The notes under the pieces: generated by a model
Databases searched by the model: none
The model's input: only the letters and a program-made list of their open reading frames with translations
What the model was told of the DNA's origin: nothing
Program-made: the position numbers and the translations under genes
Origin: Erodium maritimum
Taxonomy: Eukaryota; Streptophyta; Magnoliopsida; Geraniales; Geraniaceae
Direction: 5' to 3'
Assembly: GCA_963921825.1 (NCBI GenBank)
Contig: OY997590.1
Location: forward strand, 62,486,012-62,550,011
Length of the DNA stretch: 64,000 bases
Shown here: positions 21,934 through 33,545 of the stretch, in pieces
Layout of the letters: every line of letters begins with the position of its first letter
How positions within the stretch are numbered: position 1 is the stretch's first letter

Positions 21934-22653
21934 AGTGCAAGGTTAGTACTATATGGTTTTGATTTTGATATTTCTGAAACTATTGTTTTCAATTGATGGT
22001 TTTCATCTTAGGGTTTTCAATTTGGGGGATTGCATTTCAATGGTTCAAGTTAGGGTTTTGATTGTAGGGAATTAATTTTACGGTTCTCAATTTAGGGTTT
22101 TCATTGTAGGGTGTTTAATTTAGGGTTTCAAAGCTCATATTTGAATCTGGATTCCATTTAGGAGATGAGAAAATCATTGCAACAGTTGGTGTTTTTAGTT
22201 TCGACATTAATGAGGTTTTGTAATTGAATTGAGGTTTGGAAAATTAGGGGATTGATTGAAAATTATTGGAACAGTTAGATTCTGATTTCGAAAGTACTGA
22301 GTAGGGGTGAACGGAATTGAGGTTTGGAAAATTAGGCGATTGATTGAAAATTACTCAAATAGTTGGAGTTTGATATCGAAAGTACTGAGTTGTGGGGTTT
22401 GAATTGAGGTTTGGATCACTAGGGGATTGATTGAAAATTACTGAGTTGTAGGTTTTTGATTGAATTCAGGTTTTGCATATGGTGTTTGGAAGTTGATAAT
22501 GCATTACAATTGGATGATTATACAGTAGTAGGGATTTTGATTGAATGTAGGTTTTGGATTGGATTGTTTCAATTTTATCGATGTGATTGTATTAATTTCA
22601 ATTGAATTAGATTAGTTTGAATAATTTTATTAGTTTGAATTATTGGACTTTGA
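21934..22653 (+). other. AT-rich leader or intron-like region with tandem repeat
   Basis: The sequence is rich in T and G and holds three units of about 80 bp (TGAATTGAGGTTTGGA .. GGGATTGATTGAAAATTA) at about 22225-22450. It precedes the CACTA-type coding blocks and reads like a long intron. Confidence 0.4.
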
Positions 22654-24911
22654 GTGTTTGCTGAGTCTGAAACTGTAGGGAGCCCGGGAGGCAGTCGCTC
22701 TACATCATCTGCAACGTTCCCACAAAACCTACGGCGCCTATGTGACCGTGCACGTGAAACTAGCCCTGTATTTAGCGAGGAATGTTCCTCGAACGTGTCT
22801 TATCCCAACGTGGCTAGTGTCCGAGATAGGTATAATCTACAAGAGGATGCTCATGTTCATGTTATGATGACCAAGGAGAGAGTGCTAAGATCAAGACCAG
22901 CAGAAGAGGACCGATTAGTATAAAGATCTTGCACAAAAGCTGTAGGAAAGGAAAAGGGTAAAATACGATATGTCGTGGAATAGGAGTCGTACCGAGTGTG
23001 CGATCCCACAAAAGCAGATTAGAAGACACATAGGCTCTTTCATCTAAAACTATATTTCGATGAACAAGCCTACCTTTGGGAAGTTGGATGACGACTCGAA
23101 AGCTTTACTTTTTTTACCAGCTACACATAAGTATTCACATGATCCAACAACCGTAATAATATATTTATTATATAGGTTTGTACTATACTTACTAATTGAC
23201 TTTGTTTTACACACTGCATATACGACTTTAAGGGAGAGAACAACCTCTGTGGGCTGCTGGAATTCATAATGGAAACGAAAAACAGCCGATTTCGGGAGTG
23301 GAAGCACGACATCAAGAAATGGTGTGACAATTGGGTGGAGACCCATAAAACCGCCGACAACCTTGAACTGGAGATTTATGTGCCTCTTGAATTCTTAAAA
23401 TGTCCGGATGAGTTTAAATGGCTACTTGACCACTTCAAATCTGCCTAATTTGAAGTACGTATCATACTTTATGCATTTTGAACTTGTACATGTTTTTTTT
23501 ATTTTGTATATATTTACAATATTTTTTACTCCAAAAATTGAGCAAATGTGAGAAAATGCTCGGAAGAAGAACGTGCTTGCTCACCACGGAGGGAGTATGG
23601 CCCTTGCTGACCAAGATCTCAACGCATGCTTCAAAGATTACCCCCCCCCCCCCACTACGACGCTTCATCCAAGAAGTATACCACAAAGAGAAGAATGACA
23701 ACATCCAGAATGTGGAAAAGTGGTATGCTTTTGTATTACACTTTATAAAGCATTATTGTTTCAACAATGCGATCAGTTATGATCTTTTTCTGGTTATGGT
23801 TTAGAGTGTTGCTTCAATGTAAGCCAATGTATGGATGATAGTTTGTAAAGTGTAAGTGTATACAATATATGCTTTCAGTGACTCCAAAGGCCTTGCTGTT
23901 TTTTGGGTTCTGTACTTGAGTTTTTAAATTACATTTTATTAAATTATTTATCTAGTTGTTGTGGGTCATTGTTGACCTTAATTGTAGTTCATGGATTCTT
24001 TTCGAATTAAGAATATTTAGTTTCTGATTTTCTTATTTTGGTAGTTTACAGAACATAATAATTGATTGATATCCATAGTAGTTTGTGAAGCGTTACTCTA
24101 CTTGTAAAGTATTCAATTTCATGTATAATTTCCAAGTACTTGTTTGGCATGTTTAATTATATTCACAACCAGTTTTTAGGTGGACTTTATTTTTTTTCAA
24201 ATTAGTTTCGGGGTGGAATTGTTTCAATTGCAATTCATGCTGACTTTTGTAACGTAATCTAAAAAATAAGAGTGTCGTTATTTGATTTTTATATTCATGT
24301 AGGTATATAACATTCAGGTAGAAATACGAGCACCATTATTTGATTTCTATATTCATTTAAATATTATTGTTTCCTTGGATATTTGTTATGTCTTGATTTG
24401 ATATTTGTTGTATTTCAGGTAAAGGCCATAAAGGTGATGGAAGGCGCCTTAGAGAAGATGACTCGGTCGGTGCTAGATGGTGTAAGGATTCTCCCCTCAG
24501 TGGTTAAGCCACTTAGTCTAGAGAAAGAGGTTCCCCTACTCCAACTAGTCGCCGATAAACCTCAGAAGGGTCGTCTGGAGTCTGGAGTCGGGAGTCGGGA
24601 AGATGATTAAGCTCCCCACAGTAAGGGAGAGTTTATATGGTGTTTGTTCATCCAGCGCGAGGTCTATAAGCTCATCAGAAGAATTAGACGAGTTAAGGGC
24701 TCGCATCATCCAAATGGAAGAGCAACACCTACAAGGAGAGGAAGCTATAAATAAGGAAATGGAGGCACAAATAGCCGCCCAAGTCAAAGCTTCCTTACAA
24801 GCCAATGAGGTTGAGATGATGAAGGAATGCTTTGAACAAATGATGCGCTCCCGATCAATCGCTTCCCCGTCATCTACTATCACGTCGTCCACCCCCCTCC
24901 CCCCGTCGTAA
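22654..24911 (+). pseudogene. Plant CACTA (En/Spm)-associated protein remnant
   Basis: Coding-like blocks at 22654-22922, about 22960-23060, 23230-23447, 23540-23730 and 24418-24911 are separated by AT-rich intron-like spacers. The last block has a SREDD motif with downstream residues like those following the same motif in plant En/Spm-associated (Transposase_24-type) proteins. It then has a coiled-coil C-terminus (ELDELRARIIQMEEQHLQGE .. EMEAQIAAQVKASLQANEVE). A shift near 24600 breaks the frame. The block at 23275 (FREWKHDIKKWCDNW .. FKWLLDHFKS) is not recognised. The CACTA-type terminal array downstream supports this reading. Not functional as it stands. Confidence 0.5.
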
Positions 24912-25140
24912 TGCCTTCAAACTTATATCTGTGAAACTGATTTATTATATTTGTTGAACATAAACTATGGAAAACTGTTATTTGTAGTTGTATGTGATGA
25001 GCTTCCTCTTTATGCGTGTAGTATAAGTATTTACATTTTTCTCACTATTTTTGTATGTGTGGCAACATGATTATATCTCATGGTAAATATGCAAGTTCAG
25101 TGCACGTGTGGGTGCAGGATTTCTAGCTTTCTTTATTTAA
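24912..25140 (+). other. AT-rich 3' flank of the CACTA-type gene
   Basis: Presumed 3' UTR. No feature recognised. Confidence 0.35.
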
Positions 25141-25164
25141 TCTGACATGTAACTTGGCCAACGG

Positions 25165-25585
25165 ATACAATTCATGGATGAGGTGAAAAAGCTAACCCCA
25201 CGGGTACTATCCGTGGGAGAGGTGAAAAATCTAAACAACGGATACTATTCGTGGGTGAGGTAAAAAATCAAGGCCACGGATAATATCCATGAGTGAGGTG
25301 AAAAAGCTATGACACAGATACTATCCGTTGGTGATGTGAAAAAGCTAGGCAACGGATACTATCCGTGGGTGAGGTGAAAAAGATAGGCCACGGATACTAT
25401 CCATATGCTATGTGATAAACTTCACCAACAAATACGGATGTCCGTTGGTCAAATACTTGGGCTACAAAACTTGGGCGACGGATCTTACCCGACAGATACA
25501 TGCATCGAGTTAATATTTGGGTGACAGATATCAAGTCATAGGCAACAGATGAGATATGTTGCCCATGACTGATCTAATAGTAGTG
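25165..25585. repeat. CACTA-like subterminal repeat array and 3' terminus
   Basis: Six units of about 42 bp built on GTGAAAAAGCTAGGCCACGG followed by ATACTATCCGTGGGTGAG run from about 25185 to 25430. Each has a small palindrome (CACGGATACTATCCGTGG). Degenerate units (GACGGATCTTACCCGACAG, ..AACAGATGAGATATGTTGCC) continue to the terminus TAGTAGTG at 25585. CACTA elements typically end ..TAGTG with such subterminal motifs. The flank AATG at 25586-25589 also occurs before the left junction (AATG, 18456-18459 region). Confidence 0.5.
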
Positions 25586-25880
25586 AATGGGGATGGAAAT
25601 AATGTACCCAGATACAACTTGCAGACGCATTTAATTTGGGTGGAGAACGAAACTGGCTTGGAATTAAAAATATAATGCATCGATTTTGAGAAGATTAATT
25701 CGGCAAACTCAGATCCAAAAGTCCAAAGGGAGAAGCGGTAAAAATAGGCGCCAAAAATTTGTTGTATTTTCTTAATCCAACTCAGGAAGTATCCCTCCTT
25801 AGTTAGATAAACCAACGGAAAATGAAACCTATGGTCCATATTTTTCAAGCATGCAAAAACCTAGGCATGAATTAATAAAA
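25586..25880 (-). repeat. Duplicated segment A, copy 1
   Basis: Matches 26823-27110: AATGGGG(A/T)TGGAAAT.., GAAGATTAATTC(G/A)G, CTTAATCCAACTCAG(G/C)AAGTA, AAACCTAG(G/A)CATGAATTAAT. With segment B at 17961-18457 it completes one copy of the tandem unit. Confidence 0.7.
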
Positions 25881-25894
25881 GGATCAATATGTCT

Positions 25895-26290
25895 ATCAAG
25901 TGGTCATCTTGATAGGTGGAAGCATCAATATCAAGTGGTCAATGCATTCACACACTTCTGATGTGGGACAAACACTTTAAAACTCCTCTTCACATGTGGG
26001 CCTCACATGTGGCACATTTGGGCATCGAGGGGAGGTTCCTTAACACCAGCCCAAAGCAGTTTTGATATCATGTCAAAGCCCGATCCAACCCAAAAGCTCA
26101 AGTTGATAAGTGGAGGCATCAATATGTTTATCAAGTAGCCAATTCATCCATACATTTTAACACTCCCATCAAGTGTGGGCCTCACGCGTGGCACATTTGG
26201 GCATCAAAGAGATATTCCTTAACACAAGCCCAAACAAGCTCTAATACCATGTTAGATCCTGATCCAACCCAAAAGCTCAAGTTGACAGGT
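25895..26290 (-). repeat. Tandem TRIM-like LTR array, locus 2
   Basis: Two to two and a half units with the same architecture as 17395-17960. Spacers (..CCAGCCCAAAGCAGTTTTGA TATCATG and ..CAAACAAGCTCTAATACCATG) are decayed reverse complements of the tRNA-Met primer site. Confidence 0.6.
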
Positions 26291-27110
26291 AGAGCCTTCA
26301 ATATGTTTATGAAGTAGACAAATTGGGTTACAATGATTCAAATTAAGGAGTAGTTATTAAAACAAGGAGGCTTCTACATATGAGTTTGTATTGAAGGAAT
26401 CCTTATACATGATTGGGGATCGAAGAACATCATAAAGATTGCAATGAATTTGATTCCACTGTAATGATCTACCCAGAAGCAAGCGTATGTCTTCACTTAC
26501 AAAAGGCTATAGTTGTGATCCATACCAAAACAATGGAGCTAGCTTAGAAGTAGATATTGTTATAAATCAAAGGTGAGAGTTATCAAGTTACAATCTCTAA
26601 AATAGATCCATCCTTGGTGCCATCTGTCTATCAAAATCATTATGTTCCATTATCAAAGTCCTTAGAGAATACACAGAGTCGATTTTGAATCAATCTTTGT
26701 CACCAACGATCCCGACAGTTCTCCAACGGTTTGATCTAGTAATTGCGGATTGTGATACAACTACATTTAATTCGAGAGATGGAGTCGTCCCTCCAAGTTC
26801 ATAAGTTAATACAAATCCAGATAATGGGGTTGAAAATATTGTACCTAGAATGAACTTACATTCGAATTTAATGTTGGGGGATATTGAAATTGACTTGGAA
26901 TTAATAATGAAATTCGTCGATTTTAAGAAGATTAATTCAGATAAAAAAATCAAAAGAAAGAAGAGGTAAAAATAGACACCAAAAATTCGTTGTCTATTAT
27001 TAATCCAACTCAGCAAGTAGCCCATCCTTGGTGTAATAAACCAACGGCAAATGAAAACTATGTTCCAAGTTTTACAAGTGTGCTAAAACCTAGACATGAA
27101 TTAATAAAAG
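26291..27110 (-). repeat. Duplicated segments B and A, copy 2
   Basis: This is the uninterrupted copy of the unit split at 18457/25586. About 50 bp (26773-26822) present between B and A here are missing in copy 1. No gene is recognised. Reverse-strand frames are short and share a GIVGD(N/K)DW peptide between copies. Confidence 0.65.
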
Positions 27111-27349
27111 CTTGGGAGTACTACAGATCTATAGACTCTAAGACAACGGCCAAAGATTTTCCCCCATAATTTGACAACCTCAATAGGAAAATAAATCCAT
27201 GGAAAAGTAAAGGAGATATTGGGGAAGGCACATTCCAGGTGTCTAGAAAAGGAAGATGAAGGTTCAAGATCTTTTAGTGGCTTAGTTTTCACCAGATATC
27301 AAGCTTAATAGGCCTCAACGTGCTCTCATATAATGTGTGTGTGTGTGGT

Positions 27350-27930
27350 GGGGGGGTGATATCGTCAATCCAAAAGAAGAGGATGACAATGACGTGGTAA
27401 AAACGAAGCGCCCAAAATTAACCTTTATACAAAAATCAAAACTTGAAGTCATTCCATAGAATTCCCAAGGAGATGTGGCTGTTTGCGGATTGGTCAATGA
27501 AGTTTGCTGAATCGGTAAGTCGATATGGGATTATCATATCCATTGTGTAGGAAAGAACATTCAAATTACAAATTGTTAAAAAGACTACGCATTTTCAGTT
27601 CTGGCGGGGGTTTGGAAGCAGAGTATAGTATGTTTCATCAATAGGTATGTCTTGTGTATTTTATCTAAATATACTGATCTTTATAGACCGTTGGAGTTGG
27701 AATTAGGACTTATTTCTTAGGCTATTGCATTTGGTGGAGACTTTGACATGATTTTGTCAATTGAAGAAAAGCAAGGATGCCAGTCTTCCTCGCGTAATAT
27801 CAGAGAAATTGAGAATTTTGTAAACACTACGGAGTTGATATACTAATGGCTAGGGAAAAATCTACTTGGTATAGTCCTGGATAAAGAGGTCCAAAGCTTG
27901 ATAAAGATTTCCTCTAGCTTGTTGCATAAA
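27350..27930 (+). pseudogene. LINE ORF2 endonuclease remnant
   Basis: Translation near 27725-27900 gives FGGDFDMILSIEEKQGCQSS, then REIENFVNTTELI and KSTWYSPG, the pattern of the apurinic-like endonuclease (endonuclease/exonuclease/phosphatase fold) of plant L1-type LINEs, in which GDFN and the S..DR..GC block are conserved. Upstream residues near 27640-27715 fit the preceding strand. Stops interrupt the frame and no reverse transcriptase follows. The domain is severely truncated. Confidence 0.7.
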
Positions 27931-28480
27931 TAATCTTTCATGTTTTTCTGTATTTTTTTGTTGAAGATAGGGATCAGTGTTTTTAAGGTTGGAACAACTT
28001 TTTATTAGTTGTTAGATTTTTTGTTTCCATGAGGTATTACAGTCATGCAATTGTAACCTGAAATCATGTACTGTTTGAGGATTTTGTGATTTGACAAAAT
28101 GCCCTGCTTAATATCCTAAGACTATTTTTGGGGTGTTAAATACAAAACCGTATCTTAAATTATTGGTGACGTATATTTAGGTACCTTAAAGTATTGATCA
28201 CGTTGACAAAAAAATACCAAATTTTTGACAGTTTTCAATTCATAAAGGCAAATAAATGTTTTTTGACAAATTCATAAGATATGTAATTGATCTGTGACCA
28301 ATTTATAAATGCATGTAAATGACATGTGATTTAAATTTAAGATATCTCGTTTGACACTTTAAACTTTTATAGTTTACTGTTTGTGACCACTGCATTAAAA
28401 TAGATTTTTATAATTGACCATTTTCTTTTTTGCAACATCAAATTGGAAACTTGGAGCTGAAAGACAATATCACGGATAAA
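27931..28480. other. Unassigned AT-rich sequence
   Basis: No gene or clear repeat was recognised. Confidence 0.4.
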
Positions 28481-29031
28481 AATCAAGAACACAAGACAAC
28501 CGAAAATCTCATTTGAATTATTTGACAGGAGTCATGCTTTTCCTCTATGTTGTGTGGTTTTCCCTCGGTTAGTTGTTGTTGGTCTGTTTCTAGCTCCGGA
28601 ACTTCATCGGTTCTCTTTGCATTTTCTCTCATCCTTATCATCTGTCTAACTCAAGCCTTTTTTGGAGCTTTCTTGAGTGTTTTGCGCAGTTTTTGTAGAG
28701 ATATTTCGTTGAAGTTCCCTACTTTTGATTGCCTTGGGACGCTAGTAATCCCTGTTGTTGTAGCTTCTTGGCCTCATCTTCTTTGTGGCTCCTGTAAAGG
28801 CCTCCAATCCTGCTCTATGTAGATGTAGTTTGGCGGTCTACTTCATCTCGGTTGGATAGTTTTGAGTCTCTCATAGTCGACACCATCTTTTTTTTTCTTG
28901 TTGCATCATGTAAGTGCTCTTGTCTCGGTTGAGTGTTTTTGTGTGGTGGTGGTGGGGGGTGTGATCTTGTTCTTTCTCTTTATTGTTGGTCCGTAGGTGG
29001 ATCTTGCAACTTATCTTTCGCCTAAAAAAAA
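28481..29031 (+). mobile_element. Probable LINE 3' tail with poly(A)
   Basis: TG-rich, C-poor sequence typical of LINE 3' UTRs ends CTTTCGCCT followed by nine A at about 29023-29031. The 91-codon open frame at 28547-28822 has no recognisable domain. AGTTTTCAATTCAT near 28229 and AGTTTCAATTTAT after the tail could be a decayed target duplication. Confidence 0.4.
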
Positions 29032-29886
29032 AGTTTCAATTTATCTTACTTTGCCGACCAAACAACAAAATTGTTCGTGTTTTCTTCGGAAGAAAACATG
29101 CTTCACTTTTTTTTTGGCTTCACCTAATACATAAGGTTTAGTGTTTCTTCCACTTAAGATTTATTTAAGCCAATGGCACAACAACACGGGAGTCTAGTTT
29201 CCAAGTTTGAATTGGATGATTGATTAATTAACATAATCCTCAGATCTAAGTGCCTATTATTGGAACCCTATTGCTTGACCATCACTATCCATTAACCCTA
29301 TATTGTATTATTTATTGTGTCCATGTTTTCTAACACGAATATGAAAAATCCATTATGTTTGGAATTGGAGTCATCTGATGAAATATAATACACAAAATCG
29401 GGCCCATCAAATGGACGGTCCCATATTGTTCTATGCTAGATACCATTTGGGCTTATTCTAGTCTAGTATAAATTTTTCCCAGGCCTATGAAGGCCCACAA
29501 TATATCATATCGGAAATTACATGTTACGATCTATATTCTTTTTTACTTAAATAAAATTGAAAATTTCAACTTTAAAGCTTTACATGTTGTTATCATCATT
29601 GAAACAAAGAGAATTGTTTGAACTTCAAAACGTATCATGGTGCAAAGCGACCAGGAAGATCATGAGAAGAGTGATAATATTCACACACCCATATGCCATT
29701 GGAGAGGGAACGGCATCACAACATTTACAACAGCTCAAGGAACCCTTTTCATTGCATAAAACATGTGCTTCTATCAACTGTACTTATTCCTTATTATTCA
29801 ACCCTATGTATCTACTCTTCCTGTTCGCTCAAAATTAAAATGAACGTCTCTCCAGACATGCATTGAGCTCATCGGAATGATGCTAT
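29032..29886. other. Intergenic sequence and 3' flank of armadillo gene
   Basis: No gene or repeat was recognised. It should contain the 3' UTR of the reverse-strand armadillo gene. The 93-codon open frame at 29557-29838 lies in it and has no support. Confidence 0.5.
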
Positions 29887-30814
29887 TCATATCTGCTGGG
29901 GATGGAGACCTGTATGATACAGATTGAGGGTGTAGATTGCACGGGAAACCAATTCTCTCATATCAGGGTGCTGGGAGACGGGTGCCCAATCAGCCCCCTC
30001 AAGAACAGTCAGCAGTCTTGCCTGTTCCAAGACTTTGCTGTTGCCCGCATGTAATGCAAGGTAGCAGAGGAGAACAAGTGCATGGAGTTGGGCCTGCTCG
30101 CTACCCCTCAGCAGTCTCATCAAAGGCGGGACTGCATTGAACTCGATTATTGCCTTTGAATGCTCTGCATACAAGAAGTTCTCTGGGCCAGCAAACTTCC
30201 CCAAGGCAATGGCGGCTTCTGTTGCCACGTCTTGGCTCCTACTGCTAAGCTGGGTCACAAGCGGCCCAATCACACGCGTCTCTCTAGCAGGAAAGGTCCG
30301 GGCCAATGATCCTATTGATTTTATAGCAGCTACTTGCAGGGAGGGGGTCTCCAAGTCATTGATCACCCTCAAGAGCTGCTCCACAACTGCCTTGGCAGCA
30401 AGTGAATTGGTCTTGAAAGCTGCTCGTCTGAGGTCAGCATTCGATTCAGCAGCAGCAGTGATCTCCGATATAGCCATCAAGCAATTGAATTGCAGCTCCC
30501 CTTGTTCCTTCTCAACTATCTTAGCCAAGCAGAGCAATCCTTTTGTCTCCGTTATTCTCCTACTATTTGACACACTCCCTCTAGCAAGCATCCAAAGAGC
30601 CTCAGCACAACTAGTTTTCAGCTTAAGCTTCACCTCAGGCTTCTCATTTTCCCTCTCTTTCCTATTGTGACCTGCTCGACTGCTACTACTCTCCGAATAC
30701 AATGATGAATATGAACTAGCATACGGACGATTGTTCGTTCTAATCAGAGAATATTTCTCCATTTCCTTATTGATTTGAACTAAAGAATGAATGCTTTGCT
30801 TACCTGAAACCAAA

Positions 30815-30845
<31 letters not shown>

Positions 30846-31743
30846 TGGGGTCTTCTTCAAATGTATCTAATGTCAACAGAGTCACCAGAGGCCTAATTGC
30901 ATTCTCCCTAGCAAAATCCTCCTTAGCGATTGGGTCATGCTCAGCCATCTTTGCCACCAAATTAGAAGTAAGAATCTGAACCCTCATGGGCGAGTCCCGA
31001 AGAACCTGCACAACAGTGGGAACGGCGAGCTCATTGATCATCAGCCTCACCCTCTCTTCGTCATCGGCCAAATTGCACAGGACTGCCACTGCGGCAATTT
31101 GGGCCTCCGGAGACGCCTCCTCCTTGAGGAGCTTGAGCAAAGGACCAAGGCCACCTTCTTCAACAATGATCTTCTTGTTCCTATCGTTGTCTGCGGCAAG
31201 AGAGGCGAGTTCGTTCGCCGCCTCAATCCGATCCTGCAATTGGCCCATTTGAACAGTCGCGACGAAGGACCAAACCCAGGAGAGAATCGGGTCGTTACTG
31301 GCAATCGGAGGCAGCGACACCACTATACCGCCGCCACTGGTGCCGTTGGAGTCGAGAACGCTGAGGAGCCACCTCATGTCCCCTACGGAAGCGTCTAGAA
31401 GGTTGCTGATTTTTCGGAAATCAGCGGTTCCGGTGATGCTGACGACGCGGCGGAGCACGCTCTGGCGCTTGCACTTGCGAACTAGGGTTAGGGCTTTCTC
31501 GAGGTTTTTGAACGCATCCGCGACCACGCGCCGTACCGGGCGCTCGTAGAGCGGCGCCGGCGAGGTGGCCATCCGGGCGACCGTACGGAGCATTTGGGAG
31601 AGACGATCGGCCTGCTTGGCAATCTCCGAGCACTCGAGCTTGAAGGAGTGAGCCTCCTCGGCGGACGAGCGAACCCGCTCCGACAGAAGAATCGGGTAGG
31701 AGAGCTCGTCCTCAATCCGCTTCTCGTCAGCCATGGAATCCAA
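29887..31743 (-). CDS. Armadillo-repeat protein, ARO-like, 618 aa
   Basis: The intronless frame is complete. Residues 1-140 form the helical N-terminal domain typical of plant armadillo-repeat-only proteins (LSERVRSSAEEAHSFKLECS, LYERPVRRVV, ALTLVRKCKR, DFRKISNLLDASVGDMRWLL, LPPIASNDPIL). Armadillo repeats follow to the end (DRIEAANELASLAADNDRNK, EEGGLGPLLKLLKE, AQIAAVAVLCNLA, DVATEAAIALGKFA). ARO proteins act in polarised growth with ROP GTPase regulators and exocytosis; that role is inferred by family. M4 (MADEKRIEDELS) is an equally plausible start. An (NQ)5 tract near residues 299-309 comes from a hexanucleotide repeat. There is no membrane segment or signal peptide. Confidence 0.9.
30817..30846. 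repeat. (TTCTGG)5 coding microsatellite
   Basis: Five hexanucleotide units encode the Asn-Gln run in a linker between armadillo repeats. Confidence 0.9.
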
Positions 31744-32054
31744 GTCAAGTCAATTTTGGGGTCCGAGAGCGATCAGTGTCGTGTGTTCATTCTTCTTGTG
31801 TTGGCATGTTTGCTTCTCTGTCGACTCAGCCTTTTCATTTTCTGGGAAATTGCGAGGAATTTGAAGGAGGCGCGTGACGTCCAGTCAACGGTGACCTGGA
31901 AGTCTATCCCAAGTGTAACAGTCGCTTACGTTATGGGCGAGAAGTTGAAGTGCTCTTCACTTGCCACCAACTAGCGCGTGACTGGACATTCTGTTATTTA
32001 TTTTAGTATATGTTAATGATGAAAAGCCCCACTTAACTCACTTCTAACCTTTGT
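31744..32054 (-). promoter_or_regulatory. Short upstream region of the armadillo gene
   Basis: Only about 310 bp separate the start codon from the long-TIR element at 32063. No TATA box can be called with confidence. Confidence 0.35.
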
Positions 32055-32062
32055 TAAAATAA
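32055..32062. repeat. Target duplication TAAAATAA (left)
   Basis: Repeated exactly at 33538-33545 on the other side of the element. Confidence 0.8.
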
Positions 32063-33537
32063 AGGAAAATTTCATTTTACCATCCTGTCAAACATTTAAC
32101 TTCAGTTTGATATCCTGCCATAAATTTTTATCAGTTTTATACCCTAACCAAACTTTTAATTTCACTTTCATACCCAGCCGGGTAAAATGTCCAAAATACC
32201 CCTAACTATTACTCAAATTTTCATCTCATGCCATTGGCTCAGAATTTGAAAGTAAGTGAAATGACAATAATACCCTTCATTGTTTAGGGTGTTAAACTGA
32301 AAATTTCAATAATTTTAAAACAAAATCAGTTTTTTCTATAAATTCAATTTTTAATTTCAAAAAATAAGATTTTAATTTTAAAAATACATAAAAAAAGTTT
32401 TTTATATAAAAATATTTTTTTATTAAAAACAGTTTTTTATATAAAAAATCATTTTTATTATAAAAAAACCGACGCGACTGCGTCTTCTCCGGCGTGGTCT
32501 CCGGCCACCCAGCTTCGCCGGCGTCGTCCCCGACCCCTCCCACTTCGCCGACGTCGTCCCCGTCGTCCCTAGCGTGGTCCCCGTCGTCCCCGGCGTGGTC
32601 CCCGTCGTCCCCAGCGTGGTTCAGATCTGGTTCGCCACCGGACTGTGCAACATCGCTGGACTGTGCAAGCCCTGGGCTGCCAAAGCATCGTCTCTGACCT
32701 CTATCATCTTCCCCAAACCCAAAAACCATCCCTTCCCAAACCCCTGATAAATCTGCCCTTTTACTCCATCGCAATTCGCAAACCCAATTTGTCGATCGGA
32801 GAATGGCGAATTCGAATTCGAATTCGTCCTCATCGTCAATCATGGACTCTCTTCCAGCGCACCTTGGAGCACCTCATCAAGGGCCTCCGCGAGCAGCTCA
32901 TCGGCGAATCCGCCTTCATCTCCAGATGCGAGCAGTTGGTTCAGATCTGGTTCAAATCAAATCTGAACCAAATCTGGTGAGGGGCGTGGGAGTGGGAGGG
33001 GGAGGACGTGGAAGAAGGAGGAGGAGGTGGAGGTGGGCTGGCCGGGGACGACGAAGGCGGCGGAGGGGTGGCCGGAGACCACGCCGGAGAAGACGAACTC
33101 ACCAACGAGCTCCAGAAATTTTTTTTTTAATATAAATAAAATTAATTTTTTAAAAAATAAAACTGTTTTTAATAAAAAAAAAAATGATTTTTATAAAAAA
33201 AATATTTTATGTATTTTTAAAATTAAAATCTTATTTTTTGAAAATAAAAATTGAATTTATAAAAAAAAACTGATTTTGTTTTAAAATTATTGAAATTTTC
33301 AGTTTAACACCCTAAACAATGAAGGGTATTATTGTCATTTCACTTACTTTCAAATTCTGAGCTAATGGCATGAGATGAAAATTTGAGTAATAGTTAGGGG
33401 TATTTTGGACATTTTACCCGGCTAGGTATGAAAGTAAAATTAAAAGTTTGGTTAGGGTATGAAACTGATAAAAATTTATGCCAGGGTATCAAACTGAAGT
33501 TAAATGTTTGACAGGGTGGTAAAATGAAATTTTTCCT
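32063..33537. mobile_element. Long-TIR element with GC-rich core, copy 1
   Basis: Arms of about 410-420 bp (32063-32470 and 33118-33537) are near-perfect inverted repeats starting AGGAAAA(A)TTTCATTTTACC. An 8-bp duplication TAAAATAA flanks them. The arms are very AT-rich, whereas the 650-bp core is GC-rich, with CCGGCGTGGTC/CCCGTCGTC repeats (32480-32625), a unique coding-like segment (32700-32980, one frame reads EHLIKGLREQLIGESAFISR) and a GGAGGTGG-rich segment (33000-33100). The layout is that of a non-autonomous element that has acquired genic DNA (Pack-MULE-like). A related element lies at 46730-49785. The source of the core is not recognised. Confidence 0.8.
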
Positions 33538-33545
33538 TAAAATAA

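Noticed and set aside
25185..25430. Regular 42-bp array that might suggest a CRISPR array
   Set aside because: No unique spacers of constant length. The context is a plant CACTA-like terminus.
29557..29838. 93-codon frame downstream of the armadillo gene
   Set aside because: No domain, antisense to a probable 3' UTR, AT-rich composition.
30137..31974. Several forward open frames of 60-177 codons
   Set aside because: All are shadows on the opposite strand of the armadillo gene or its promoter.
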